A stretch of 5,635 bases of DNA, taken from positions 1-5,635 of the forward strand of contig JAEXOD010000239.1 of the NCBI GenBank assembly GCA_023447335.1, in the 5' to 3' direction. Position numbers and translations under genes: made by a program. Below, piece after piece: positions 1-5,635 of the stretch. Source of the DNA: Bacteroidota bacterium (GTDB lineage: Bacteria; Bacteroidota; Ignavibacteria; Ignavibacteriales; Melioribacteraceae). Positions within the stretch are counted from its first letter, which is position 1. Each line of letters opens with the position of its first letter. The notes beneath the pieces were generated by a model, which was not told where the DNA came from, searched no databases, and saw nothing but the letters and a program-made list of their open reading frames with translations.

Positions 1-2
1 TT

Positions 3-1295
3 GTTGTTGAGTTACCGGGTGTTGCAAAAGAAGAAGAAGCTAAAAGATTGGTTCAAGGTAGTGCATTACTTGAATTTCGTTTAGTAAAAGAACACGATGT
101 TACTATTCCGGTTATGCAAAGAATTGATGATTTATTAGCAGGTAAAATTCAGTTTGATAGTACCGGTGCTATTGATACTACTTTAGTAGCAAACGCAGAT
201 ACTACAAGTGAAAAAGATTTGACAAAAGAAGAATTTGCTAAAAAACACCCGTTTTTTGCAATTGTTAACGTGAATACTCAAAGTCAATTCTTAGAAAGTT
301 ACATTAATGAAAAAGACAAAGCTAAATTAGTCCAGATATTAAATCGTGAAGATGTTCTTCGTGTAATTCCGGATAATAGCGAATTTATTTTTAGTGCTAA
401 ACCCGAAATTGAAAGCGAAGGAAATAAATTCTACAAAATCTATTTTGTAAATAAAAATCCGGAAATAACCGGCGATAAAGTTGTTGATGCTATGGCAAAT
501 ATTGACCAACAGACAACTGCAGCGATAGTTAATATGCAAATGGATAGCGAGGGAGCCAGAGAATGGTCTCGCATTACAGGCGGTAACATTGGTAGAAGAT
601 GCGCAATTATGTTAGACGGAGTAATTTATTCAGCACCTGAAATTAAATCGAAAATTCCTTCAGGCAGCTCACAAATTTCCGGTATGGCTGATTTAGAAGA
701 AGCTAAATTATTAGAAATTGTACTTAAAGCCGGTGCATTACCTGCTCCTATAGATGTAATCGAAGAACGTACGGTTGGACCATCATTAGGTCAAGACAGT
801 ATTTCCAAAGGGTTTAACTCTGCATTATTAGGCTTTTTATTGGTAGCCGTATTTATGATACTTTATTACAAAAGATTAGGTATTGTTGCAGATTTTGGTC
901 TTTTATTTACAATTCTATTTACATTAGGTATACTTGCAGGTTTCCAAGCAACGTTAACATTACCCGGTATTGCTGGTATAGTACTTACAATGGGTATGGC
1001 AGTTGATGCGAACGTAATTATTTACGAACGTATGCGTGAAGAGATGAGAAGCGGTAAAACATTTAAAGCCGCAATTGATAGCGGATTTTCAAATTCATTT
1101 TCGGCTATCTTCGACTCTAACATTACTACATTTTTTACTGGTATAATTCTCTATCAATTCGGTAGCGGTCCTATTCAGGGTTTTGCGTTAACACTTATGA
1201 TTGGTATCGGTTCAACTTTGTTTAGTGCTTTGGTTATATCTCGTGTAGTATTAGAGTTTATGGCTGCAAAAGGCATGAAATTAAAATTTGCATAG
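3..1295 (+). CDS. secD: Protein translocase subunit SecD, C-terminal part (5' end outside window)
   Basis: SecD is an inner-membrane RND-type subunit that works with SecF on SecYEG and uses the proton gradient to help pull exported proteins across the membrane. The frame is open from the first complete codon at base 3 (VVELPGV...), upstream of the TTG at 48, so that TTG is not the start and the true start lies before the window. Numbered from base 3: the end of the periplasmic head with 'LEFRLV' (23-28), a long variable stretch, the conserved 'LDGVIYSAP' strand (204-212), 'VGPSLG' (258-263), then five membrane segments near 273-289, 293-314, 318-341, 366-387 and 392-420. The fourth TM segment of the family carries 'AVDANVIIYER' with the functional Asp at 335 (codon 1005-1007), followed by 'DSNITT' (371-376). 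It ends normally shortly after the last TM segment and is not fused to secF, which starts 20 bases downstream. Family identity is certain. Confidence 0.97.
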   Translation, partial: VVELPGVAKEEEAKRLVQGSALLEFRLVKEHDVTIPVMQRIDDLLAGKIQFDSTGAIDTTLVANADTTSEKDLTKEEFAKKHPFFAIVNVNTQSQFLESYINEKDKAKLVQILNREDVLRVIPDNSEFIFSAKPEIESEGNKFYKIYFVNKNPEITGDKVVDAMANIDQQTTAAIVNMQMDSEGAREWSRITGGNIGRRCAIMLDGVIYSAPEIKSKIPSGSSQISGMADLEEAKLLEIVLKAGALPAPIDVIEERTVGPSLGQDSISKGFNSALLGFLLVAVFMILYYKRLGIVADFGLLFTILFTLGILAGFQATLTLPGIAGIVLTMGMAVDANVIIYERMREEMRSGKTFKAAIDSGFSNSFSAIFDSNITTFFTGIILYQFGSGPIQGFALTLMIGIGSTLFSALVISRVVLEFMAAKGMKLKFA

Positions 1296-1299
1296 AGAT

Positions 1300-1304
1300 A
1301 GGAG
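1300..1304 (+). promoter_or_regulatory. Shine-Dalgarno for secF
   Basis: AGGAG lies in the 20-base secD-secF gap, with 11 bases to the ATG at 1316 (9 if the following GA is counted as pairing). It supports that ATG as the secF start. It stands out because the Rrf2 and M23 genes in this window have only A/T-rich leaders with no such motif. Confidence 0.6.
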
Positions 1305-1315
1305 ATAATTGATAA

Positions 1316-2449
1316 ATGAGTATATTTGATAAACAAATCGATTTTTTAGGTAAAAGGAAATTATTTTATGGTATTTCCGCTACCTTATTTATACTTAGTG
1401 TTATAAGTATAATTTTTAGAGGATTACAATTTGGAATCGACTTCAAAGGTGGTACGGAAATAGCACTACAATTTGAAAAACCGATTCAAATTAATGACAT
1501 TAGAAATGAGTTTAATAAATTAGGTATTGGTAATGTCGAAATTAAAACTTTTGGTGGTGATGCAGGGGTTTTATTAAGAACTGATTTGCAAGAAATTCCA
1601 AAATCAGTTTTTCCTAAAGTTACCGAAAGTATTACAAAAGCAATTGACGGAATAATGACTACCAATAAGAGAGTTGTAGAAACAACTTCAAATTCTGTTG
1701 TTATTGAATTTGATTCAGCTTCTTATGCTACCGAGATTTATGAAAAACTTAATGAACAAGGTTTTCAAGCTTCTTTAGTTGCAGAAGATGCCGATAACAG
1801 ACAAATTTCGGTACGTGCAGGTATTGCTGATTGGATTAAGGAAAACTTTAAGGCAGATATAAAAAACAATCCTTTTACTATTGTTAGAGAAACAGTAGTC
1901 GGTCCTAAAATTGGTGGAGAATTAAAACGTGATGCTTTGATTGCTGTTGCATTATCACTTTTAGTTATCATGGTTTATTTAGGTTTCCGATTTAAGTTTA
2001 CATTCTCAATCGGTGCTGTATTGGCTTTATTTCATGACGTTGTGATAACTTTAGGTTTATTCTCGTTGTTGTATAATGTTATACCCGGGTTAAATTTAGA
2101 AATATCGGTTAGCATTGTAGCTGCGTTTTTAACCTTAGTAGGTTATTCAATTAACGATACAGTTATTATTTTTGACCGTATTAGAGAAAATTTTAAGATA
2201 CATAAAACTGCAGAAATTCAAGATAATATGAATAATGCTATTAATAAAACTTTACGTCGTACAATTATGACCAGTTTTACAACTTTAATAAGTGTTATTG
2301 TATTATTGATTTTTGGCGGTGAAGTATTGATAGGATTTGCATTTTGTTTGTTCTTTGGTATTATAATCGGTACTTATTCTTCAGTGTTTGTTGCAAGTGC
2401 CTTTGTACTTGATTATTCGCTTAAGAAAGAACAAAAGATTACTTTTTAA
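1316..2449 (+). CDS. secF: Protein translocase subunit SecF with enlarged periplasmic head
   Basis: Complete 377-residue SecF, the partner of SecD in proton-driven post-translocation pulling at SecYEG. The start is an ATG with AGGAG upstream, 20 bases after secD, so the two genes form an operon. Visible features: TM1 about 15-35, the conserved 'FGIDFKGGT' entry to the periplasmic head (39-47), 'VGPKIG' (195-200), TM2 about 207-225, TM3 about 230-252, TM4 about 262-286 containing 'GYSINDTVIIFDRIREN' (276-292, with Asp281), 'LRRTIMTSFTTL' (313-324), and TM5/TM6 running to about 365. SecF is usually about 300-320 residues. The excess lies in the periplasmic head, where residues 126-197 look like a second copy of the 47-125 fold (see findings). 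No frameshift is seen, and an intrinsic terminator follows 11 bases after the stop. Confidence 0.97.
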   Translation: MSIFDKQIDFLGKRKLFYGISATLFILSVISIIFRGLQFGIDFKGGTEIALQFEKPIQINDIRNEFNKLGIGNVEIKTFGGDAGVLLRTDLQEIPKSVFPKVTESITKAIDGIMTTNKRVVETTSNSVVIEFDSASYATEIYEKLNEQGFQASLVAEDADNRQISVRAGIADWIKENFKADIKNNPFTIVRETVVGPKIGGELKRDALIAVALSLLVIMVYLGFRFKFTFSIGAVLALFHDVVITLGLFSLLYNVIPGLNLEISVSIVAAFLTLVGYSINDTVIIFDRIRENFKIHKTAEIQDNMNNAINKTLRRTIMTSFTTLISVIVLLIFGGEVLIGFAFCLFFGIIIGTYSSVFVASAFVLDYSLKKEQKITF

Positions 2450-2460
2450 GTTGTATTTTT

Positions 2461-2492
2461 AAGCTGCTCAACAAAAATGAGCAGCTTTTTTT
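2461..2492 (+). terminator. Rho-independent terminator of the secDF operon
   Basis: A perfect 10-bp stem (2461-2470 AAGCTGCTCA pairing with 2478-2487 TGAGCAGCTT) closes a 7-base loop, ACAAAAA. The T run is 2486-2492 and continues as ATTTATTA. It begins 11 bases after the secF stop. Upstream of the stem the plus strand is T-rich, not A-rich, so the minus strand has no T run after the hairpin and the terminator should work only on plus-strand transcripts. Confidence 0.92.
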
Positions 2493-2524
2493 ATTTATTA
2501 TAACATTATCATACAAAAATTAAA
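2493..2524 (+). promoter_or_regulatory. Possible promoter/leader of the Rrf2 gene
   Basis: These 32 bases separate the secF terminator from the Rrf2 start, so the regulator must either have its own promoter here or overlapping the terminator, or rely on readthrough. TATAAC at 2499-2504 and TATCAT at 2507-2512 resemble a -10 box, but I see no good -35 at the right distance and no Bacteroidota-type TAnnTTTG. No convincing inverted repeat for an Rrf2 operator is visible. The leader just before the ATG is AT-rich with no Shine-Dalgarno. Confidence 0.25.
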
Positions 2525-2956
2525 ATGACGGTTATATTTTCTAAGAAATGTGAATTGGGTTTGCAGGCTGTATTATTGCTTTCAACATTAGATAAGGATT
2601 TATTAGTTAATTCCGGATATGTTGCAGAAACTCTAAAAGTTCCCAAAGAATTTGTATCTAAAGTTATGCAGACATTAACAAATGATGGTATTATTGGATC
2701 AAAAAAAGGACACAACGGTGGCTTTTATTTGGCAAAAGACCCACATAATATTAAATTAATTGATATTGTAAAATCTTTAGACGGATTAAATGTATTTAAT
2801 CAATGTGTTTTAGGTTTCCCCGGTTGCAGTCATGAAAAACCATGTCCAGTTCATGATACTTGGGGTAAGATACGTGATGAAGCTTTCAATATGTTGAGTG
2901 AACAATCTTTAGCAGATGTAAAAGATAAAGTTATCGCAAAAATAAATACTTTATAA
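2525..2956 (+). CDS. Rrf2-family transcriptional regulator with probable Fe-S cluster site
   Basis: 143 residues, the usual length for Rrf2 proteins such as IscR, NsrR and RsrR: cytoplasmic dimeric winged-helix DNA-binding proteins. The N-terminus 'FSKKCELGLQAVLLLS' is typical of the family. The recognition helix lies at about 40-54 and the wing 'GSKKGHNGGFYLA' at 58-70. The C-terminal half has Cys94, Cys101, Cys107 and His110 (CX6CX5CX2H). IscR binds [2Fe-2S] through three Cys and a His with nearly the same layout, so a cluster-sensing role is inferred. The exact signal (Fe-S status, nitric oxide or redox) cannot be told from sequence, so no symbol is given. The ATG at 2525 is chosen because it begins the conserved N-terminus; no Shine-Dalgarno is present. 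It follows the secF terminator and converges with the M23 gene, overlapping it by 6 bases. Its targets are unknown; autoregulation is common in the family. Confidence 0.92.
   Translation: MTVIFSKKCELGLQAVLLLSTLDKDLLVNSGYVAETLKVPKEFVSKVMQTLTNDGIIGSKKGHNGGFYLAKDPHNIKLIDIVKSLDGLNVFNQCVLGFPGCSHEKPCPVHDTWGKIRDEAFNMLSEQSLADVKDKVIAKINTL
2951..2956. other. Shared tail-to-tail stop palindrome TTATAA
   Basis: The 6-base palindrome is read on the plus strand as Leu-stop ending the Rrf2 protein (...KINTL) and on the minus strand as Leu-stop ending the M23 protein (...YTVKL). The two coding regions overlap by exactly these six bases, leaving no intergenic space for a terminator. Confidence 0.95.
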
Positions 2957-4180
2957 CTTAACCGTATAACTAATCGGCTTATCTAACAGTTCTAATCTTT
3001 TAACCAAAGTTTCTTTAAGTTTTGTAAATTCCTTCTCATATTTTTTATCAATCGGCGTAGATGAAGGGAATTCAATTGTTAAATAATTTAGTGGCGAATT
3101 ATTTTTCCAAAATCTAAAATCTAAATGTGGACCAGTAGATAAACCGGTACTGCCTACATAACCAATAACATCACCTTGTTTAACACGTGCACCGCTTCTT
3201 ATCCCGGGTCCGTACTTAGATAAGTGCATATAACCGGACATATAATCATTGGGATGTTTTATTCTAACGTAATTTCCTGCACCGCCTTTGTATGCGGCTT
3301 CAACCACTACACCGTCTCCTACAGATTGAACAGGAGTTCCTATCGGAGCAGCATAATCAATACCGGTATGGGGTCGATAAATCTTTAAAACCGGATGTAG
3401 TCTGGCGTTTGTAAATTTAGAACTAATTCTTGAAAATTTTAACGGTGCTTTTAAAAATGCTCTTCTTAAACTGTTACCGTCTTTATCATAATACTCAATT
3501 TTATCATCTACTTCAAAAGAAAAACCATAATATTCTTTTTTATTATGACTAAAATAGGCAGCTTTAATTAAACCTATATCAGCAAGTTTATCGCCTACAA
3601 ATTCCTCTTCAAAAATTACGGAGAAATAATCTCCCTCTTGTAAAGCATAAAAATCGATTTGCCATCCAAAAATTTCTGATAGTTTAAATGCCAACTCATC
3701 ACTTAAATTTAATTTATTTATAGTAGTAAATAATGAATAGTCTATAATTCCGGTTACTGCATGTTCACGATATGTGACTTCTTTCGTGTCTTCATAAATT
3801 TTTGCTGAATCGCTAAAATCAATTACTAGAAAATCTTTTTTATTTATTTCATACACAAAATACTTAACAAGCTCAGATGTATCTTTTGAAGTATATACAT
3901 AATAATCACGTCCTGCATTAAACTTTGTTACCGGAAAAACACTATTAATCTTATTAGTTAACGAGTACAAGTCTTTTATATTGTATTTTAATAAAATTTC
4001 AGTAATGTTTTGACCGGGCTTAATAGTTTCGATATTTTCAGTTAAATCTGAAACGTTTAGTTTAAAAACATTAGTGTTATTATGTATGATATTAGGTTTG
4101 TCAGTTTTCAGTTCCTTTTTATCAGAGCAACCTAAGTTTAATATTAATAGTAAAACAGCAAGTAAATTAAAATATTTCAT
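2951..4180 (-). CDS. M23 family metallopeptidase lipoprotein (OapA/Csd3/MepM-like peptidoglycan hydrolase)
   Basis: 409 residues. The start is the ATG at 4180, because it begins a signal peptide directly (MKYFNLLAVLLLILNLG then Cys18), a probable lipobox; an in-frame ATG at 4228 would add 16 residues ahead of the signal and overlap the upstream gene by 35 bases. Likely an outer-membrane- or inner-membrane-anchored lipoprotein in the periplasm that cuts peptide crosslinks in peptidoglycan. Order: linker; LysM/OapA-like domain about 45-97 ('IKPGQNITEILLKYNI'); Csd3-like middle domain about 100-245 ('GWQIDFYALQEGDYF'); M23 domain about 250-372. M23 residues: His271 and Asp275 ('HTGIDYAAP'), His319 ('YMHLS') and His352 ('GPHLDFRFW'). 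The second His of the usual HxH is Asp354, an uncommon ligand-position change (see findings). Lies 13 bases after the S9 gene, probably in its operon, with no Shine-Dalgarno. Family identity is firm; activity is inferred. Confidence 0.93.
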   Translation of the reverse strand: MKYFNLLAVLLLILNLGCSDKKELKTDKPNIIHNNTNVFKLNVSDLTENIETIKPGQNITEILLKYNIKDLYSLTNKINSVFPVTKFNAGRDYYVYTSKDTSELVKYFVYEINKKDFLVIDFSDSAKIYEDTKEVTYREHAVTGIIDYSLFTTINKLNLSDELAFKLSEIFGWQIDFYALQEGDYFSVIFEEEFVGDKLADIGLIKAAYFSHNKKEYYGFSFEVDDKIEYYDKDGNSLRRAFLKAPLKFSRISSKFTNARLHPVLKIYRPHTGIDYAAPIGTPVQSVGDGVVVEAAYKGGAGNYVRIKHPNDYMSGYMHLSKYGPGIRSGARVKQGDVIGYVGSTGLSTGPHLDFRFWKNNSPLNYLTIEFPSSTPIDKKYEKEFTKLKETLVKRLELLDKPISYTVKL

Positions 4181-4193
4181 TATTTGTCTAAGT

Positions 4194-5635
4194 TTATTTG
4201 TATAAATATTTCCACCAAGAGCTATCATTTTTTAGATATTTATCAAAATAAGCTAATATTGTTTTTGACCACAATAGACGCTTATCATAATCTAAAATAT
4301 GATGATCTTGAGAATCAACCTCAATTAATTCAACATCTTTTCCTAAAAGTTTTAAGGCAGTGTACATCTGCATACTTTCACCTGGCGGAACATTTGTATC
4401 AGAGTTTCCATGTAATAATAGTAAAGGAGTATTTATTTTATCAGCATTGAATAAAGAGCTGTTATCAACATAAATATCTTTTCTATTCCATGGAAAACTA
4501 TTTGCTGTAGCAACCGCACTATAAGTATAACCCCAGTATCCGTTACCCCAATAACTTGAAAGAGCTGATATACCTGCATGCGATACTGCAGCACTGAATA
4601 TATCTGTTTTAGTTATTAAATTCAGTGTCATAAACCCGCCATATGATGCTCCTATACAGCCTAAACTTTTCGGATTTATAGATTTATACTGTTTTAGTAA
4701 AGCATTAGTTCCTTCAATAATTTCTTTAGCGGTAATCGTTCCCCAGTCATTAACATGGTAAGCGCTAAATTCTTGTCCGTAGCCAATACAACCGCTAGGT
4801 TCAAGAACATAAACAAAATACCCGTTAGCTGCCCAAATATTTTTTGGATATCGTCCTTCAAATTCTTTTTCTACAGGTGTTGTTCCTCCGTAATAATAAA
4901 CAATACACGGATAAGTTTTAGAAGGATCAAAATTTACCGGGTAATGTAAAAATCCGTCAATAGTTTTCCCGTTAGATGCGATAAATGAAAAATCCTCAAC
5001 TTTTCCTAATTCGATATACTTGTATTTATCCTCTTCAGGTTCAAGTAACTTAGTCTGTTTATTGTTTACTAAATCGTAAACAAACACTTTAGCCGGTACA
5101 TTTACTTTGGCTCCGTAGTAAACTGCAACAGTTCCTTTTTTATCAAAATCTATTGTAGCAATTGTAGAAACATCAAGATTAACTAGACTATAAGAATTTT
5201 TGCTTAAATCATATTTATAAAGATGTTCTTCTGTTTTATCCGTAGTATTTACATAAATTATATTATTATCAGTCCAAAAGAATGAAGAGATACTAGGATT
5301 GAAATCTTTAGAACAAGCTCTAACTTTTTTTAATTCTAAATCGTAAATATATAATTGTGTGTCATAATCGTTGGCAATCATTCCGCTCGGAATATTTAAT
5401 CCGAGATTATTAAATTCTGTAGGACCACCCGTAATTGCTATCTTTCTACCGTCAGGAGAAAAGGTAGCGGTTCCGCCCCAATACATTGTAAATAATGAAT
5501 CTGACTTTAAAGATTCTAAATTTAGTAAATAATAATCAGTCTTTGAATACGGGCGTTTATCGGAGATGAAACTCGATTTAGAGTAAATCAAAGATTTTCC
5601 GTCCGGAGAAATTGAATTTAAATCAGTAGATGTAG
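4194..5635 (-). CDS. S9 family serine peptidase (prolyl oligopeptidase/dipeptidyl-peptidase type), 5' end outside window
   Basis: Serine peptidase that hydrolyses peptides, probably short ones, with an N-terminal beta-propeller gating an alpha/beta-hydrolase domain. The frame stays open to the right edge of the window (479 residues visible), so the TTG at 5591 is internal; bases upstream of it encode another propeller motif, 'SISPDGKSLIY'. Numbered from that TTG: propeller repeats about 1-195 ('FSPDGRKIAI' at 44-53), hydrolase domain about 200-455. The triad is visible: Ser316 in 'GASYGGF' (codon 4644-4646), Asp398 in 'HGNSDTNVP' (codon 4398-4400), and His430 in 'DHHILDYDKR' (His431 adjacent is less likely). 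'HVNDWG' and 'SYWGNGYWGY' and the C-terminal 'WWKYLY' are marks of a Bacteroidota-type S9 subfamily as I recall it. Any export signal would be in the missing N-terminus. Family members are usually about 700-950 residues, so a substantial N-terminal part is absent. Confidence 0.94.
   Translation of the reverse strand, partial: TSTDLNSISPDGKSLIYSKSSFISDKRPYSKTDYYLLNLESLKSDSLFTMYWGGTATFSPDGRKIAITGGPTEFNNLGLNIPSGMIANDYDTQLYIYDLELKKVRACSKDFNPSISSFFWTDNNIIYVNTTDKTEEHLYKYDLSKNSYSLVNLDVSTIATIDFDKKGTVAVYYGAKVNVPAKVFVYDLVNNKQTKLLEPEEDKYKYIELGKVEDFSFIASNGKTIDGFLHYPVNFDPSKTYPCIVYYYGGTTPVEKEFEGRYPKNIWAANGYFVYVLEPSGCIGYGQEFSAYHVNDWGTITAKEIIEGTNALLKQYKSINPKSLGCIGASYGGFMTLNLITKTDIFSAAVSHAGISALSSYWGNGYWGYTYSAVATANSFPWNRKDIYVDNSSLFNADKINTPLLLLHGNSDTNVPPGESMQMYTALKLLGKDVELIEVDSQDHHILDYDKRLLWSKTILAYFDKYLKNDSSWWKYLYK

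Noticed and set aside
48..50. TTG at 48 as the secD start
   Set aside because: The frame is open upstream to the window edge and encodes the conserved SecD strand 'VVELPGV', so the gene is cut by the window rather than starting here.
339..539. 66-residue minus-strand open frame inside secD
   Set aside because: Shadow of the secD frame; its Phe/Ile/Asn-rich content simply reflects the AT-rich complement.
1765..1971. 68-residue minus-strand open frame inside secF
   Set aside because: Shadow of the secF frame, with no independent evidence.
2509..2715. 68-residue open frame on the minus strand over the Rrf2 gene
   Set aside because: Antisense to the conserved DNA-binding domain of Rrf2; no recognisable domain or start signal.
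4181..4228. Longer M23 protein starting at the ATG at 4228
   Set aside because: It would place 16 polar residues before a clear lipoprotein signal peptide and overlap the S9 gene by 35 bases; the ATG at 4180 gives a normal signal peptide.
4184..4450. 88-residue open frame on the plus strand
   Set aside because: It lies antisense to the conserved C-terminus of the S9 peptidase, has no ribosome site or recognisable domain, and is best read as a shadow.
4755..4949. 64-residue open frame on the plus strand
   Set aside because: Antisense to the S9 hydrolase domain, with no support of its own.
5589..5591. TTG at 5591 as the S9 peptidase start
   Set aside because: The frame continues upstream to the right edge and encodes another propeller motif (SISPDGKS), so the start lies outside the window.
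1..5635. CRISPR array, tRNA or rRNA gene, insertion sequence, prophage or defence module
   Set aside because: No direct repeats with spacers, no terminal inverted repeats, no transposase or integrase motif and no tRNA-like cloverleaf was seen; the genes are conserved housekeeping types with uniform composition.

Overview
The window is an AT-rich, fully bacterial stretch with five protein genes on two opposing blocks and almost no non-coding DNA. The longest gap is the 75 bases between secF and the next gene, so there is no gene-free stretch over 300 bases. The standard bacterial code fits throughout (Trp is TGG, and TGA is not read through). The likely source is an AT-rich member of the Bacteroidota/Chlorobiota/Ignavibacteria/Kapabacteria (FCB) group. 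This rests on the Bacteroidota-like ending of the S9 peptidase, the FCB-style 'GPHL-x-[FY]RFWKN' ending of the M23 peptidase, and mostly absent Shine-Dalgarno sequences. SecD and SecF are separate genes, whereas most Bacteroidota proper carry a fused SecDF, which leans towards Ignavibacteria/Kapabacteria/Chlorobi-type lineages. This placement is inference from recognised motifs, not a phylogeny.

Left block, plus strand. The 3' part of secD (its start lies before the window) is followed 20 bases later by complete secF, which has a clear Shine-Dalgarno. Together they encode the proton-driven accessory complex of the Sec translocon. A strong intrinsic terminator closes this unit at 2461-2492. 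Just after it, still on the plus strand, is a complete Rrf2-family regulator gene with a CX6CX5CX2H cluster-binding pattern, so it probably senses redox state, iron-sulfur status or nitric oxide.

Right block, minus strand. The 3' two thirds or so of an S9-family (prolyl oligopeptidase-type) serine peptidase enters from the right edge. It is followed 13 bases later by a lipoprotein M23 peptidase of the OapA/Csd3/MepM type. The two look co-transcribed and both probably act in the cell envelope. The M23 gene converges on the Rrf2 gene, and the two stop codons sit in one shared TTATAA palindrome.

Most of this is conserved housekeeping content, and I see no defence system, mobile element, CRISPR array or RNA gene. 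The most unusual points are an apparent tandem duplication of the periplasmic head of SecF, a His-to-Asp change at a zinc-ligand position of the M23 peptidase, and the 6-base tail-to-tail stop overlap.
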